Shown: piece after piece, positions 1-5,830 of the stretch
Layout of the letters: each line of letters starts with the position of its first letter
Position numbering within the stretch: the first letter of the stretch is position 1
Assembly: GCA_052034295.1 (NCBI GenBank)
Contig: JBPOIS010000110.1
Location: 1-10,542 of the forward strand
DNA: 10,542 bases
Reading direction: 5' to 3'
From: JBPOIS01 sp052034295
Lineage (GTDB): Bacteria; Pseudomonadota; Gammaproteobacteria; Pseudomonadales; Moraxellaceae
Position numbers and translations under genes: made by a program
The notes under the pieces: model-generated
Seen by the model: the letters and a program-made list of their open reading frames with translations, nothing else
Told to the model about the DNA's origin: nothing
Databases searched by the model: none

Positions 1-267
1 CGATGATGCGACAGAAATGGTCGGACGGATGCGGCTTTGGGGACGGGAATTCCAAAAAATCCGCCCAAAATGCCGCCGGCAGCGCTGCTGTCCGGTCTTG
101 TGTTGGAGTCAGAAGCTGTCAGGCCAAAGGCTCAGGTTCGCTGCGTGACAATGTGACGGGTGAGCGCTGGACGCTTTTGGCTGATGTGCATAGGGAGTTC
201 CGGTAGATGGGGTGCGGGGTGCTGAGTAGACAAATAAGGCGCTGCGCGTGACATGACTAATTAATTG
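1..267. other. left edge, no supportable gene
   Basis: I see no convincing gene here. A plus-strand frame open from the window edge to a TGA at about 146-148 has an odd, Cys/Arg-rich translation. A minus-strand frame over roughly 1-135 gives a Gly/Ala/Pro-rich stretch but has no ATG, GTG or SD-supported start and runs off the edge. Either could be the end of something outside the window. The last part (about 250-300) becomes AT-rich and holds the promoter of the toxin-antitoxin operon. Confidence 0.4.
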
Positions 268-296
268 TTGAATGGGTGTATTCGATAGAGTACATT
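268..296 (+). promoter_or_regulatory. sigma-70 type promoter of the toxin-antitoxin operon
   Basis: TTGAAT at 268-273 (4 of 6 to the -35 consensus), a 17-bp spacer and TACATT at 291-296 (4 of 6 to the -10 consensus) lie just upstream of the toxin start at 325. This is the only AT-rich, well-spaced hexamer pair in front of the operon. The call is from sequence pattern only. Confidence 0.45.
278..293. promoter_or_regulatory. imperfect palindrome, candidate antitoxin operator
   Basis: GTATTCGATAGAGTAC reads the same on the other strand at 12 of 16 positions (GTA.TC.AT.GA.TAC). It covers the end of the promoter spacer and the start of the -10 element. HTH antitoxins of this type commonly repress their own promoter by binding such dyads, so it is the best operator candidate. 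A second short perfect palindrome, AATTAATT, lies at 259-266 just before the -35. Confidence 0.35.
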
Positions 297-324
297 TCTC
301 ATTGCTTCTCTGAGATCCACCTTG

Positions 325-618
325 ATGGAAATAAGGCGTCTGGCTGAGTTCGATCTGTGGCTCAGTGGCCTGAAGGATACGGTCACGAAGGCCCGGCTGA
401 CCGCTCGCCTGAAGAAAGCATCCCTGGGGCATTTGGGTGATGTAAAGCCGGTTGATGCAGGGGTCTGGGAGATGCGCGAATTTTTTGGTCCCGGTTGGCG
501 CATGTACGACGTTCGGCGCGGTGAGGTGGTGATCGTGATGCTGGGCGGTGGTGACAAGTCCAGCCAACAGCGTGACATTGAAAAAGCGATTGCCCTGTCC
601 AAAACCATTGAGGGTTGA
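325..618 (+). CDS. type II toxin, RelE/ParE superfamily (HI1419-like, Gp49-type)
   Basis: The 97-residue protein looks like the toxin of the HI1419/HI1420 gene pair, a family of small RelE-fold proteins described as putative addiction-module killers. The family pattern is visible: an N-terminal EIRRLAEFDLWL helix, GHLGDVKPVDAGVWEMR, then FGPGWRMYDVRRGEVVIVMLGGGDKSSQQRDI split across the core strands, and a C-terminal basic helix. Relatives act as mRNA interferases, but no activity is proven here. A TTG at 322 lies directly before the ATG at 325 in the same frame. A weak SD-like GAG at 312-314 suits either start, and I prefer ATG. The stop is followed after 3 bases by the antitoxin start, so the pair is one operon. 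Toxin-first order is the rule for this family and the reverse of relBE. The reading frame is intact. Confidence 0.88.
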   Translation: MEIRRLAEFDLWLSGLKDTVTKARLTARLKKASLGHLGDVKPVDAGVWEMREFFGPGWRMYDVRRGEVVIVMLGGGDKSSQQRDIEKAIALSKTIEG

Positions 619-621
619 TTC

Positions 622-912
622 ATGGTTCAAGTTGCTGATCTGCCTGTGTTCGATGCTGCCGATTATCTGGACAGTGAAGAGATGATGATGGCGTATTTGA
701 ATGCCATCCTTGATGAAAATGATCCGGCCCTGCTGGCCTCTGCCCTGGGCGATATTGCCAAGGCCCGTGGCATGACTCAAATCGCCCAGGCTGCGGGTAT
801 TGGCCGTGAGTCGCTGTATAAGGCCCTGCGTGACGGCGCCAGTCCCCGATTCGACACCATCAGTCGCGTTCTGAATGCGCTGGGGATCAAGTTGGTGGCA
901 GTGCCGGTGTAG
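622..912 (+). CDS. antitoxin with HTH domain (HI1420-like addiction module antidote)
   Basis: This 96-residue protein matches the antidote family found downstream of HI1419-type toxins. The N-terminal part (about 8-45: DAADYLDSEEMMMAYLNAIL) is an acidic helical segment. The rest is a Xre/Cro-like helix-turn-helix: ALGDIAKARGMTQIAQAAG then GRESLYKALRDGASPRFDTI, ending in a family-typical VLNALGIKL strand. It should bind and neutralise the 325-618 product and repress the operon through the 278-293 dyad, as inferred from family behaviour. A GAGGG at 610-614, overlapping the toxin's end, sits 7 bases before the ATG. Both genes are complete, so the module may be functional. Confidence 0.88.
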   Translation: MVQVADLPVFDAADYLDSEEMMMAYLNAILDENDPALLASALGDIAKARGMTQIAQAAGIGRESLYKALRDGASPRFDTISRVLNALGIKLVAVPV

Positions 913-930
913 GGTGTCCGCGGGTCAGGA

Positions 931-1006
931 CGTTGGGGGACAGGTGCTTACGACCTTCCCCCAGAGATGGTCTTTTCCCAGAACCGGTCCGGGAGATTCG
1001 CGCCAT
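931..1006 (-). pseudogene. possible remnant of a REP-associated tyrosine transposase start
   Basis: On the minus strand, ATG at 1006-1004 opens with codons for MARISRTG. MARISR or MARI(A/S)R followed by a hydrophobic segment is the usual N-terminus of REP-associated tyrosine (Y1) transposases. Here the resemblance stops after about six residues (SGKRPSLGEG follows) and the sequence runs straight into the 934-963 hairpin. This fits an internally deleted transposase leaving only its start and a flanking REP-like end. Six residues are too few to be sure, and chance is a real alternative. Confidence 0.2.
934..963. repeat. strong REP-like hairpin
   Basis: TGGGGGA (934-940), a bulged C, AGGT (942-945), the loop GCTTACG and then ACCT (953-956) and TCCCCCA (957-963) form an 11-bp stem with one bulge. 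It begins 22 bases after the antitoxin stop. No T-run follows on either strand, so it is not a classical intrinsic terminator, though it could still protect or end the TA transcript. From memory, GGGGACAGGTGC-like strings are common beside REP-associated transposase genes. The hairpin therefore may be a REP element rather than an operon terminator. Confidence 0.5.
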
Positions 1007-1078
1007 TCGTGCCCCTTTGAGGAGGCAGGTTGGCTATAGGCTGCAGAGGGGTAAAAATGGGGTCGGCGCACCAGACCT

Positions 1079-1273
1079 TTACGCTTCGGGCACCAGGTCC
1101 GGGCGCAGGCTGGCGAGCGTGAGGGTGAATCCAGCCACATTTCGGGGCGTCTGTTTGGCGGCGTCTTTTTCGTTTCTGGCGGGCTTGCTGGATACCTTCG
1201 GTTTGGTGGGGGCTTCGGTGAAGCGTCCGTCGGCATCACGTCCATGACTTGTTTTTTTACCACCCCCGGAAAT
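1079..1273 (-). pseudogene. small basic reading frame, frameshifted or lacking a normal start
   Basis: A minus-strand frame ends at TAA 1081-1079 and reads about 57 residues of plausible protein: a Lys/Thr start, then SHGRDADGRFTEAPTKPK, a Lys/Ala/Asn-rich middle, and the C-terminus LTLASLRPDLVPEA. The GRDA..GRF segment recalls an N-terminal motif of some very short, poorly described basic proteins; I cannot name the family with confidence. The frame has no ATG. GTG at 1263-1261 lies in the other frame and joins it only by a -1 shift at the run of seven A (minus strand, plus 1253-1259). That would give a 61-residue product starting MVKKTSHGRD. Alternatively, an in-frame ATT at 1273-1271 stands where an ATG might have been. 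A one-base indel in the homopolymer, real or from sequencing, is the simplest reading. The minus-strand 925-1263 frame without the shift gives a low-complexity Pro-rich product and is less likely. Confidence 0.3.
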
Positions 1274-1401
1274 TTTGAAAAAACATAGCCTGCGTCATTG
1301 CCGAGTCCATTGGGTTTGGAGGTGATTTCAGCGCAAATGGTGCCAAAACTTCGTGGTTTGTGATTTTTGTTCTTTATCTTTTTGATTTATAAAATTTTTT
1401 T
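1264..1401. other. AT-rich intergenic tract next to the tRNA 3' end
   Basis: About 140 bp much richer in A/T than the rest of the window, especially 1360-1402 with long T and A runs. It lies downstream of the tRNA-Leu and upstream of the small minus-strand frame. I see no reading frame and no clear terminator hairpin for the tRNA. Its composition fits foreign DNA or a promoter region for the minus-strand frame. Confidence 0.4.
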
Positions 1402-1486
1402 TGGTGGGGCCAAAGAGACTCGAACTCTTACGCATTGCTGCGCTGGAACCTAAATCCAGTGCGTCTACCCATTCCGCCATGGCCCC
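1402..1486 (-). tRNA. tRNA-Leu, anticodon TAG (CTA codon)
   Basis: An 85-nt class II tRNA including an encoded CCA. The acceptor stem is GGGGCCA at the 5' end with TGGCCCC at the 3' end, then discriminator A and CCA (plus-strand TGG 1402-1404). The D arm contains GGGTAGAC. The anticodon stem is CTGGA/TCCAG around the loop TTTAGGT, giving anticodon TAG (plus 1450-1452). A long variable arm folds as CGCA-GCAA-TGCG, and the T arm is AAGAG-TTCGAGT-CTCTT. A leucine tRNA with U34 normally reads CUN codons after modification. It lies 34 bases beyond the T-run of the ntrC terminator on the same strand. A weak -10-like TACCAT (plus 1498-1503) and a GGCGC/GCGCC dyad (1493-1513) precede it, so it may have its own promoter or rely on read-through. 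Confidence 0.96.
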
Positions 1487-1519
1487 GCAGGAGGCGCATG
1501 GTAGCAGAGCGCCCCAGAT

Positions 1520-1545
1520 AAAAAAAGCACCGGCTCCGGGGCCGG
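1520..1545 (-). terminator. intrinsic terminator of ntrBC
   Basis: On the minus strand, 7 bases after the ntrC stop, CCGGC and GCCGG (plus 1541-1545 and 1530-1534) form a 5-bp GC stem with a 6-base loop. They are followed by GTGC and a run of seven T (plus 1520-1526). The hairpin is short but very GC-rich and the T-run is good, so termination, perhaps partial, is likely. Confidence 0.75.
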
Positions 1546-1552
1546 ATCCGCC

Positions 1553-3046
1553 TCAATGCTCGTGCGCGGCCTCCAGTCCCAGCTCCTGCAGCTTGCGGGT
1601 CAGGGTGTTGCGGCCCCAGCCCAGTTTCAGGGCGGCATTCTGTTTGTGCCCATGGCAATGCTGCAGCGCCACCTCCATCAGCGTGCGCTCAAACTGGGGT
1701 AGGGCCTCATCCAGCAGGGCAGCCTCGGGATGCTGCAACAGCTGAGCGCGCGCCCACTGGGCCAGTGCGGTGGTCCAGGCCGGGGTGGTAGAGGCGCTGC
1801 TGGGCTCGGGGCTGGCCGTGGACACAGCAGGGGCGGACAGTGGAGTTACAGGCGGACGCAGCGGCACGGGGGAGCCAGACAGAAACTCAGGTGGCAAGTC
1901 CTCAGGGTGAATGTCGCGGCTGACCGACATGACCGTCAGCCAGCGGCACAGGTTTTCCAGCTGGCGCACATTGCCCGGCCAGTCAAACTGCTGCAGGACG
2001 GTCAGGGCCTCCGGGGTCAGCAGCCGTGCCTCGACCCCCAGTTCGCGTGCGGCCTGCTGCAGGAAATGCTGCGCCAGCTTTTCGATGTCGCCACTGCGGT
2101 CGGCCAGACGCGGAATGTGCAGCCGGATCACGTTGAGTCGGTGAAACAGGTCCTCACGGAACCGGCCATCCTTGACCAGCTGTTCCAGATTCTGGTGGGT
2201 GGCGGCGATGATGCGCACGTCGGCCTTGACCGGGGTCTGGCCGCCGATGCGGTAAAATTCGCCGTTGGACAGCACGCGCAGCAGCCGGGTCTGCGCCTCA
2301 AAGGGCATGTCGCCGATTTCATCCAGAAACAGTGTGCCGCCACGGGCCTGCTCGAAGCGTCCCTGTCGCTGGGCGCTGGCCCCGGTGAAGGCGCCTTTTT
2401 CATGGCCAAACAGCTCGCTCTCAATCAGGTCATGCGGAATGGCGGCCATGTTCAGGGCAATAAACGGCTGGTCACGGCGTGGTGAATGCTTGTGCAGGGC
2501 ATGGGCCACCAGCTCCTTGCCGGTACCGGACTCGCCATTGATCAGCACGGTGATGTGCGAGTGGGCCAGCCGGCCAATGGCGCGGAACATGTCCTGCATG
2601 GCGGGCGATTCGCCGATCAGGTCCAGTCGGCTGCCCGGTTCCGGGCTGGACGTGGCTGTCGGTTTTGCCGCAGATTTTGGGTGCTGGGCGATGGCCCGGC
2701 GCACCAGCGCCACGGCTTCATCCAGATCAAAGGGTTTGGGTAAATAGTCAAAAGCCCCGGACTGATAGCTGGCCACCGCGGAATCCAGATCAGAATGGGC
2801 AGTCATGATGATCACCGGCAGGTCCGGCCAGCGGGCTTTGATCTGCTCCATCAGCACCAGGCCATTCAGGCCCGGCATGCGGATGTCGCTGAGGATGGTG
2901 TCAGGCTGCTCGTGTTCCAGCCGGTTGAGGATGTCCAGCCCATCGCCGAAGCTCTGCACGGCAAAGCCCGCCTCCTCAAAGGTCTTTTGCAGGACAAAGC
3001 GCATGGCCCGGTCATCATCAATGATCCACAATTGCGCTGCCGACAT
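1553..3046 (-). CDS. ntrC: nitrogen regulation response regulator NtrC (NR(I))
   Basis: NtrC is the sigma-54 enhancer-binding activator of nitrogen-starvation genes, phosphorylated by NtrB. Order of domains in the 497-residue protein: a receiver domain (about 5-120) with acidic residues IDDD, phosphoacceptor Asp54 in ILSDIRMPG, conserved Thr82 and Lys104; a linker; an AAA+ domain (about 140-380) with Walker A GESGTGKE (171-178), the sigma-54-contacting GAFTGA loop (218-223) and Walker B LFLDE (239-243); a Pro/Ser/Ala-rich linker; and a Fis-type HTH at the C-terminus (NAALKLGWGRNTLTRKLQEL). It is slightly longer than the enteric protein (469) because of the linker. Start choice: a TTG at 3052 abuts the GGAG, whereas the ATG at 3046 sits 6 bases after GGAG (3056-3053). 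Using ATG also puts the phosphoacceptor at exactly 54. The ntrB stop (3051-3049) is 2 bases before this ATG. Confidence 0.97.
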   Translation of the reverse strand: MSAAQLWIIDDDRAMRFVLQKTFEEAGFAVQSFGDGLDILNRLEHEQPDTILSDIRMPGLNGLVLMEQIKARWPDLPVIIMTAHSDLDSAVASYQSGAFDYLPKPFDLDEAVALVRRAIAQHPKSAAKPTATSSPEPGSRLDLIGESPAMQDMFRAIGRLAHSHITVLINGESGTGKELVAHALHKHSPRRDQPFIALNMAAIPHDLIESELFGHEKGAFTGASAQRQGRFEQARGGTLFLDEIGDMPFEAQTRLLRVLSNGEFYRIGGQTPVKADVRIIAATHQNLEQLVKDGRFREDLFHRLNVIRLHIPRLADRSGDIEKLAQHFLQQAARELGVEARLLTPEALTVLQQFDWPGNVRQLENLCRWLTVMSVSRDIHPEDLPPEFLSGSPVPLRPPVTPLSAPAVSTASPEPSSASTTPAWTTALAQWARAQLLQHPEAALLDEALPQFERTLMEVALQHCHGHKQNAALKLGWGRNTLTRKLQELGLEAAHEH

Positions 3047-3048
3047 GC

Positions 3049-4137
3049 TCAACTCCAGGGCAAAAACACAGAAAAAATCGTGCGGCCGGGGACCGATTCA
3101 CACTCCAGCAGGCCGCCATGCTGGTGCACGATGTTCTGTGCAATACTCAGGCCAAGTCCGGTGCCTTCCGCCCGCCCGGTCACCATCGGATAAAAAATCG
3201 ACTCCAGCAGCTCGGCGGGAATGCCCGGTCCATTGTCCTCCAGGTCCACGCGGATCACGCTGCGGTGCAGCTGACCGTGGATGGTGAAGGTGCGTTTGAC
3301 CCGGGTGCGCAGGGTGAGTGTGGGCATCCGTCCCTGCAGGGCAGCCGGGTGTTCGCCCAGCGCCTGCAGGGCATTCACCCCGATGTTGAGAAACACCTGG
3401 ATCAACTGGTTGGCATCGGCCTGAATCTCCGGGAGCGACAGGTCATAGTCACGCACGAAACGCACGCTGTCGCCGGACTGGCTTTGCAGCAGGCTCAACA
3501 CCCGCTCCAGCGGCTCATGCACATTCACCGGCTGCAGCACCGGCCTGCGGTGGGAACCCAGCATGCTGTCCACCAGCGACTTCAGCCGGTCCACCTCGCT
3601 GATGATGATGCCGGTCAGTTCCTGCTGGTCACTGTCGGGGGGCAGGCTGCGCGCCAGCAACTGGCTGGCCCCGCGAATGCCGCCCAGCGGGTTCTTGATT
3701 TCATGGGCCACGCCGCGCACCAGCTGCCGGGCCACCTGGTGCTGCTGGCTGAGCTGCTCATCGCGGCTGATACGCATCAGCCGGTCGATGGTCTGGATTT
3801 CAATCAGCAGGTGCCGGTCCAGGTGGTCCTGCGGGGCATCAAAAATCAGTGACGCGCTGTAATCCACCCGTTTGTCACGCAACCCGACCCGCAGCACCGC
3901 GGCCCGCCGGGTGTACGGATGGCCGGTGTGCAGGGTGTTCAAAAAGGCGGTTTGCGGATCAAACTGTGGATTCTGTTCACAAAAGACCTTCGACAGCGGC
4001 TCGCCCAGCGCCCGGCTCTGGCTGACCTCCAGCAGGGCCTCGGCAGCAGGGTTCAGGTACACCACCTGCAACTGCGGATTCACCAGCAGCAGGGCGGTGG
4101 TCAGGTGGTCCGACAGGGGAAAGGCGTGCGGCTGCAT
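3049..4137 (-). CDS. ntrB: nitrogen regulation sensor kinase/phosphatase NtrB (NR(II))
   Basis: NtrB is the cytoplasmic histidine kinase that phosphorylates or, with PII, dephosphorylates NtrC. No membrane segment is seen, as expected. The 362-residue protein has an N-terminal PAS domain (about 10-105; LLLVNPQLQVVYLNPAAEALL). A dimerisation/phosphotransfer domain follows with phosphoacceptor His145 in GVAHEIKNPLGGIRGASQLL, preceded by QLSQQHQVARQLVRG. The HATPase domain has an N-box (LNIGVNALQA, about 251-260), DNGPGIP (about 301-307) and GTGLGLSIA (about 325-333). The protein is close in length to E. coli GlnL (349). Two starts are possible, TTG at 4143 and ATG at 4137, with an in-frame TGA shortly upstream; neither has a strong SD and I prefer ATG. 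The gene is expected to be transcribed from the sigma-54 promoter at 4194-4210 and is coupled to ntrC. The reading frame is intact. Confidence 0.97.
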   Translation of the reverse strand: MQPHAFPLSDHLTTALLLVNPQLQVVYLNPAAEALLEVSQSRALGEPLSKVFCEQNPQFDPQTAFLNTLHTGHPYTRRAAVLRVGLRDKRVDYSASLIFDAPQDHLDRHLLIEIQTIDRLMRISRDEQLSQQHQVARQLVRGVAHEIKNPLGGIRGASQLLARSLPPDSDQQELTGIIISEVDRLKSLVDSMLGSHRRPVLQPVNVHEPLERVLSLLQSQSGDSVRFVRDYDLSLPEIQADANQLIQVFLNIGVNALQALGEHPAALQGRMPTLTLRTRVKRTFTIHGQLHRSVIRVDLEDNGPGIPAELLESIFYPMVTGRAEGTGLGLSIAQNIVHQHGGLLECESVPGRTIFSVFLPWS

Positions 4138-4193
4138 GGGCAAGGACCATCATCAAACAAACATCCGGCCCGGCGGGCAGGGTGCACCAGCCA

Positions 4194-4210
4194 AGCAAAA
4201 AACCGGCCAA
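4194..4210 (-). promoter_or_regulatory. sigma-54 (-24/-12) promoter of ntrBC
   Basis: The minus strand reads TTGGCCGGTTTTTTGCT. It agrees with the sigma-54 consensus YTGGCACG-N4-TTGCW at TTGGC, the G before the spacer, TTGC and the final T. Only the A and C of GGCAC differ. The essential GG (plus 4207-4208) and GC (plus 4195-4196) are separated by exactly 10 bases. Start of transcription is predicted near 4183, about 46 bases before the ntrB ATG. Confidence 0.72.
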
Positions 4211-4251
4211 TCCCTGGAGATGCGGCCTGGCAGGGCCGTGATGGCCTGTTT

Positions 4252-4270
4252 GCGCACCAAAAAAGTGCGC
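4252..4270. promoter_or_regulatory. candidate NtrC enhancer site, GCGCAC-N7-GTGCGC dyad
   Basis: A perfect 6-bp inverted repeat, GCGCAC and GTGCGC, flanks a 7-base A-rich centre. The GCAC-N7-GTGC core spacing is that of the classical NtrC site (TGCACC-N5-GGTGCA). Its centre lies about 78 bp upstream of the predicted ntrB start of transcription, in phase with enhancer-type activation of the 4194-4210 promoter. Confidence 0.55.
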
Positions 4271-4272
4271 TG

Positions 4273-4305
4273 TGCACCACAATACACCATTGGTGCCTTT
4301 TGCAC
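4273..4305. promoter_or_regulatory. cluster of NtrC-like half sites
   Basis: TGCACCA (4273-4279), TGGTGCC (4291-4297) and TGCAC (4301-4305) are half sites of the NtrC consensus, but they are not spaced as a proper 17-bp dyad (GCACCA and TGGTGC are 11 bases apart). Together with the perfect dyad at 4252-4270 they make a run of GCAC/GTGC motifs about 90-122 bp upstream of the predicted ntrB start. Weak accessory NtrC sites are the likely reading. Confidence 0.35.
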
Positions 4306-4432
4306 AGGATTGGGGCGTGTGCAGGAGAAAAAACCCTCACCCCCTGCAGAAAGATGGCAAGCCCCGCTGCAAACTACGCTAAACTATGCGCCCTCTTTTT
4401 CGGTTTTGACCCACGGTTGCTGGGGAGTCTGT

Positions 4433-5830
4433 ATGCCTGAAGTTGATCACGTGCCTGTCGTGCCCGCCGAATCGCTGGCGGAGCGCCCGCCACGGGTGGG
4501 CTTTGTGTCTCTGGGGTGTCCCAAGGCGCTGGTGGATTCCGAGCGCATCCTCACCCAGCTGCGCATCGAAGGCTACGACGTGGCCCCGGACTATCAGGGC
4601 GCAGATCTGGTGGTGGTCAACACCTGCGGCTTCATCGAGTCGGCGGTACAGGAGTCGCTGGATGCCATCGGGGAAGCCCTGAATGAAAATGGCCGCGTCA
4701 TCGTCACCGGCTGTCTGGGCAAGGACGAAGCCAAAATCCGCGCCATGCACCCGGCAGTCCTGAAGGTCACCGGTCCGCAGGCCTACAGTGACGTGATGGG
4801 GGCCGTACATGAATACGTGCCGCCGCCCCCGCAGCACAATCCCTACATTGATCTGGTGCCCCCGCAGGGCGTGCGTCTGACCCCCAAACACTACGCTTAC
4901 CTGAAGATCAGCGAGGGCTGCAACCACCGCTGTACGTTCTGCATCATTCCGGCGCTGCGGGGGGATCTGGTGTCGCGGCCCATCGGCGAGGTGATGGCGG
5001 AAGCCGAAGCCCTGCTCAAGGCCGGGGTGAAGGAGCTGCTGGTGGTGTCGCAGGACACCTCAGCCTACGGCGTTGATCTGAAATACAAGCTGGATTTCTG
5101 GAATGGCCAGCCACTGAAATCCAAATTCTACGACCTGTGCGCCGCGCTGGGCCAGCTGGCACAGCGTCATGGCGCGTGGGTGCGCCTGCACTACGTCTAC
5201 CCGTATCCGCATGTGGATGCCGTGGTGGACCTGATGGCGCAGGGGCAGCTGCTGCCGTATCTGGACATTCCGTTCCAGCATGCCAGCCCGCGCGTGCTCG
5301 GGCTGATGAAGCGTCCAGCGCACAGCGAAAACACCCTGGAGCGCATCCGCCAGTGGCGTGAGGTCTGTCCGCAGCTGGTGATCCGTTCGACTTTTGTGGT
5401 GGGTTTTCCGGGCGAGACGGAAGAAGACTTTGAATACCTGCTGGACTGGCTGCGTCAGGCGCAGCTGGACCGGGTCGGCTGCTTCACCTATTCCGCCATC
5501 GAAGGGGCGGCGGCCAACGACCTGCCCGATCCGGTGCCCGAAGCGGTCAAGGAATCGCGCAAGGCCCGGCTGATGGCGCTGCAGCAGGACATCTCCGCCG
5601 CACGGCTGCAGGCCCGCGTGGGTCAGGTGCTGACTGTGCTGGTCGATGAACTGGACCATGAAGACGGCGTGGTGATTGCCCGCAGCATTGCCGATGCGCC
5701 CGAGATCGATGGTCATGTGTATGTGGATGGGCTGGACACCCAGCAGGTGCAGACCGGCCAGTTTTTGCAGGTGTTGGTGGATGAAGCCAACGAATACGAC
5801 TTGTTTGGAAGCCCGGTGTCCGGGGCCTGA
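4433..5830 (+). CDS. rimO: ribosomal protein S12 methylthiotransferase RimO
   Basis: RimO is a radical-SAM enzyme that adds a methylthio group to the conserved aspartate of ribosomal protein S12. The 465-residue protein has the N-terminal MTTase domain with three cluster cysteines, Cys29 (SLGCPKALVDSE), Cys65 (NTCGFIES) and Cys94 (TGCLGKDE). The radical SAM motif is EGCNHRCTFC (Cys163, 167, 170), followed by IIPALRGDLVSRP, which is typical of RimO rather than MiaB. The YPYP and STFVVGFPGETEEDFE segments and a C-terminal TRAM domain (about 385-460) complete it. The frame is open far upstream, from 3872, but that part overlaps ntrB antisense. The ATG at 4433 is chosen because GGGGAG sits 5 bases before it and homology begins shortly after. 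It is divergent from ntrB and heads the run of plus-strand genes. Confidence 0.97.
   Translation: MPEVDHVPVVPAESLAERPPRVGFVSLGCPKALVDSERILTQLRIEGYDVAPDYQGADLVVVNTCGFIESAVQESLDAIGEALNENGRVIVTGCLGKDEAKIRAMHPAVLKVTGPQAYSDVMGAVHEYVPPPPQHNPYIDLVPPQGVRLTPKHYAYLKISEGCNHRCTFCIIPALRGDLVSRPIGEVMAEAEALLKAGVKELLVVSQDTSAYGVDLKYKLDFWNGQPLKSKFYDLCAALGQLAQRHGAWVRLHYVYPYPHVDAVVDLMAQGQLLPYLDIPFQHASPRVLGLMKRPAHSENTLERIRQWREVCPQLVIRSTFVVGFPGETEEDFEYLLDWLRQAQLDRVGCFTYSAIEGAAANDLPDPVPEAVKESRKARLMALQQDISAARLQARVGQVLTVLVDELDHEDGVVIARSIADAPEIDGHVYVDGLDTQQVQTGQFLQVLVDEANEYDLFGSPVSGA

Noticed and set aside
1199..1208. TTTGGTGGGG repeat of the tRNA-Leu 3' end (1399-1409 region) as a possible att site
   Set aside because: Only about 10 bases match, the match breaks before the rest of the acceptor and T arm, and the string lies inside the small coding-like frame. 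It is not long enough to be an attachment repeat.
933..1247. Plus-strand 104-codon frame overlapping the minus-strand small frame
   Set aside because: Composition is Arg/Pro/Ser-rich without domain logic, it overlaps a better minus-strand candidate, and it has no SD. It looks like a shadow frame.
3118..3852. Long plus-strand open frames opposite ntrB and ntrC
   Set aside because: They are mirror frames of well-supported high-GC coding sequence, with His/Gln/Leu-rich, repetitive translations and no SD.
4355..4371. TGGCAAGCCCCGCTGCA as a sigma-54 promoter for rimO
   Set aside because: The distance between GG and GC is 11 bases instead of 10, a spacing that normally abolishes sigma-54 promoter activity.
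3872..4432. Long 5' extension of the rimO reading frame
   Set aside because: The first part runs antisense through the ntrB coding region and the rest through the regulatory gap. Translation is unlike any MTTase N-terminus, and a strong SD marks the ATG at 4433.
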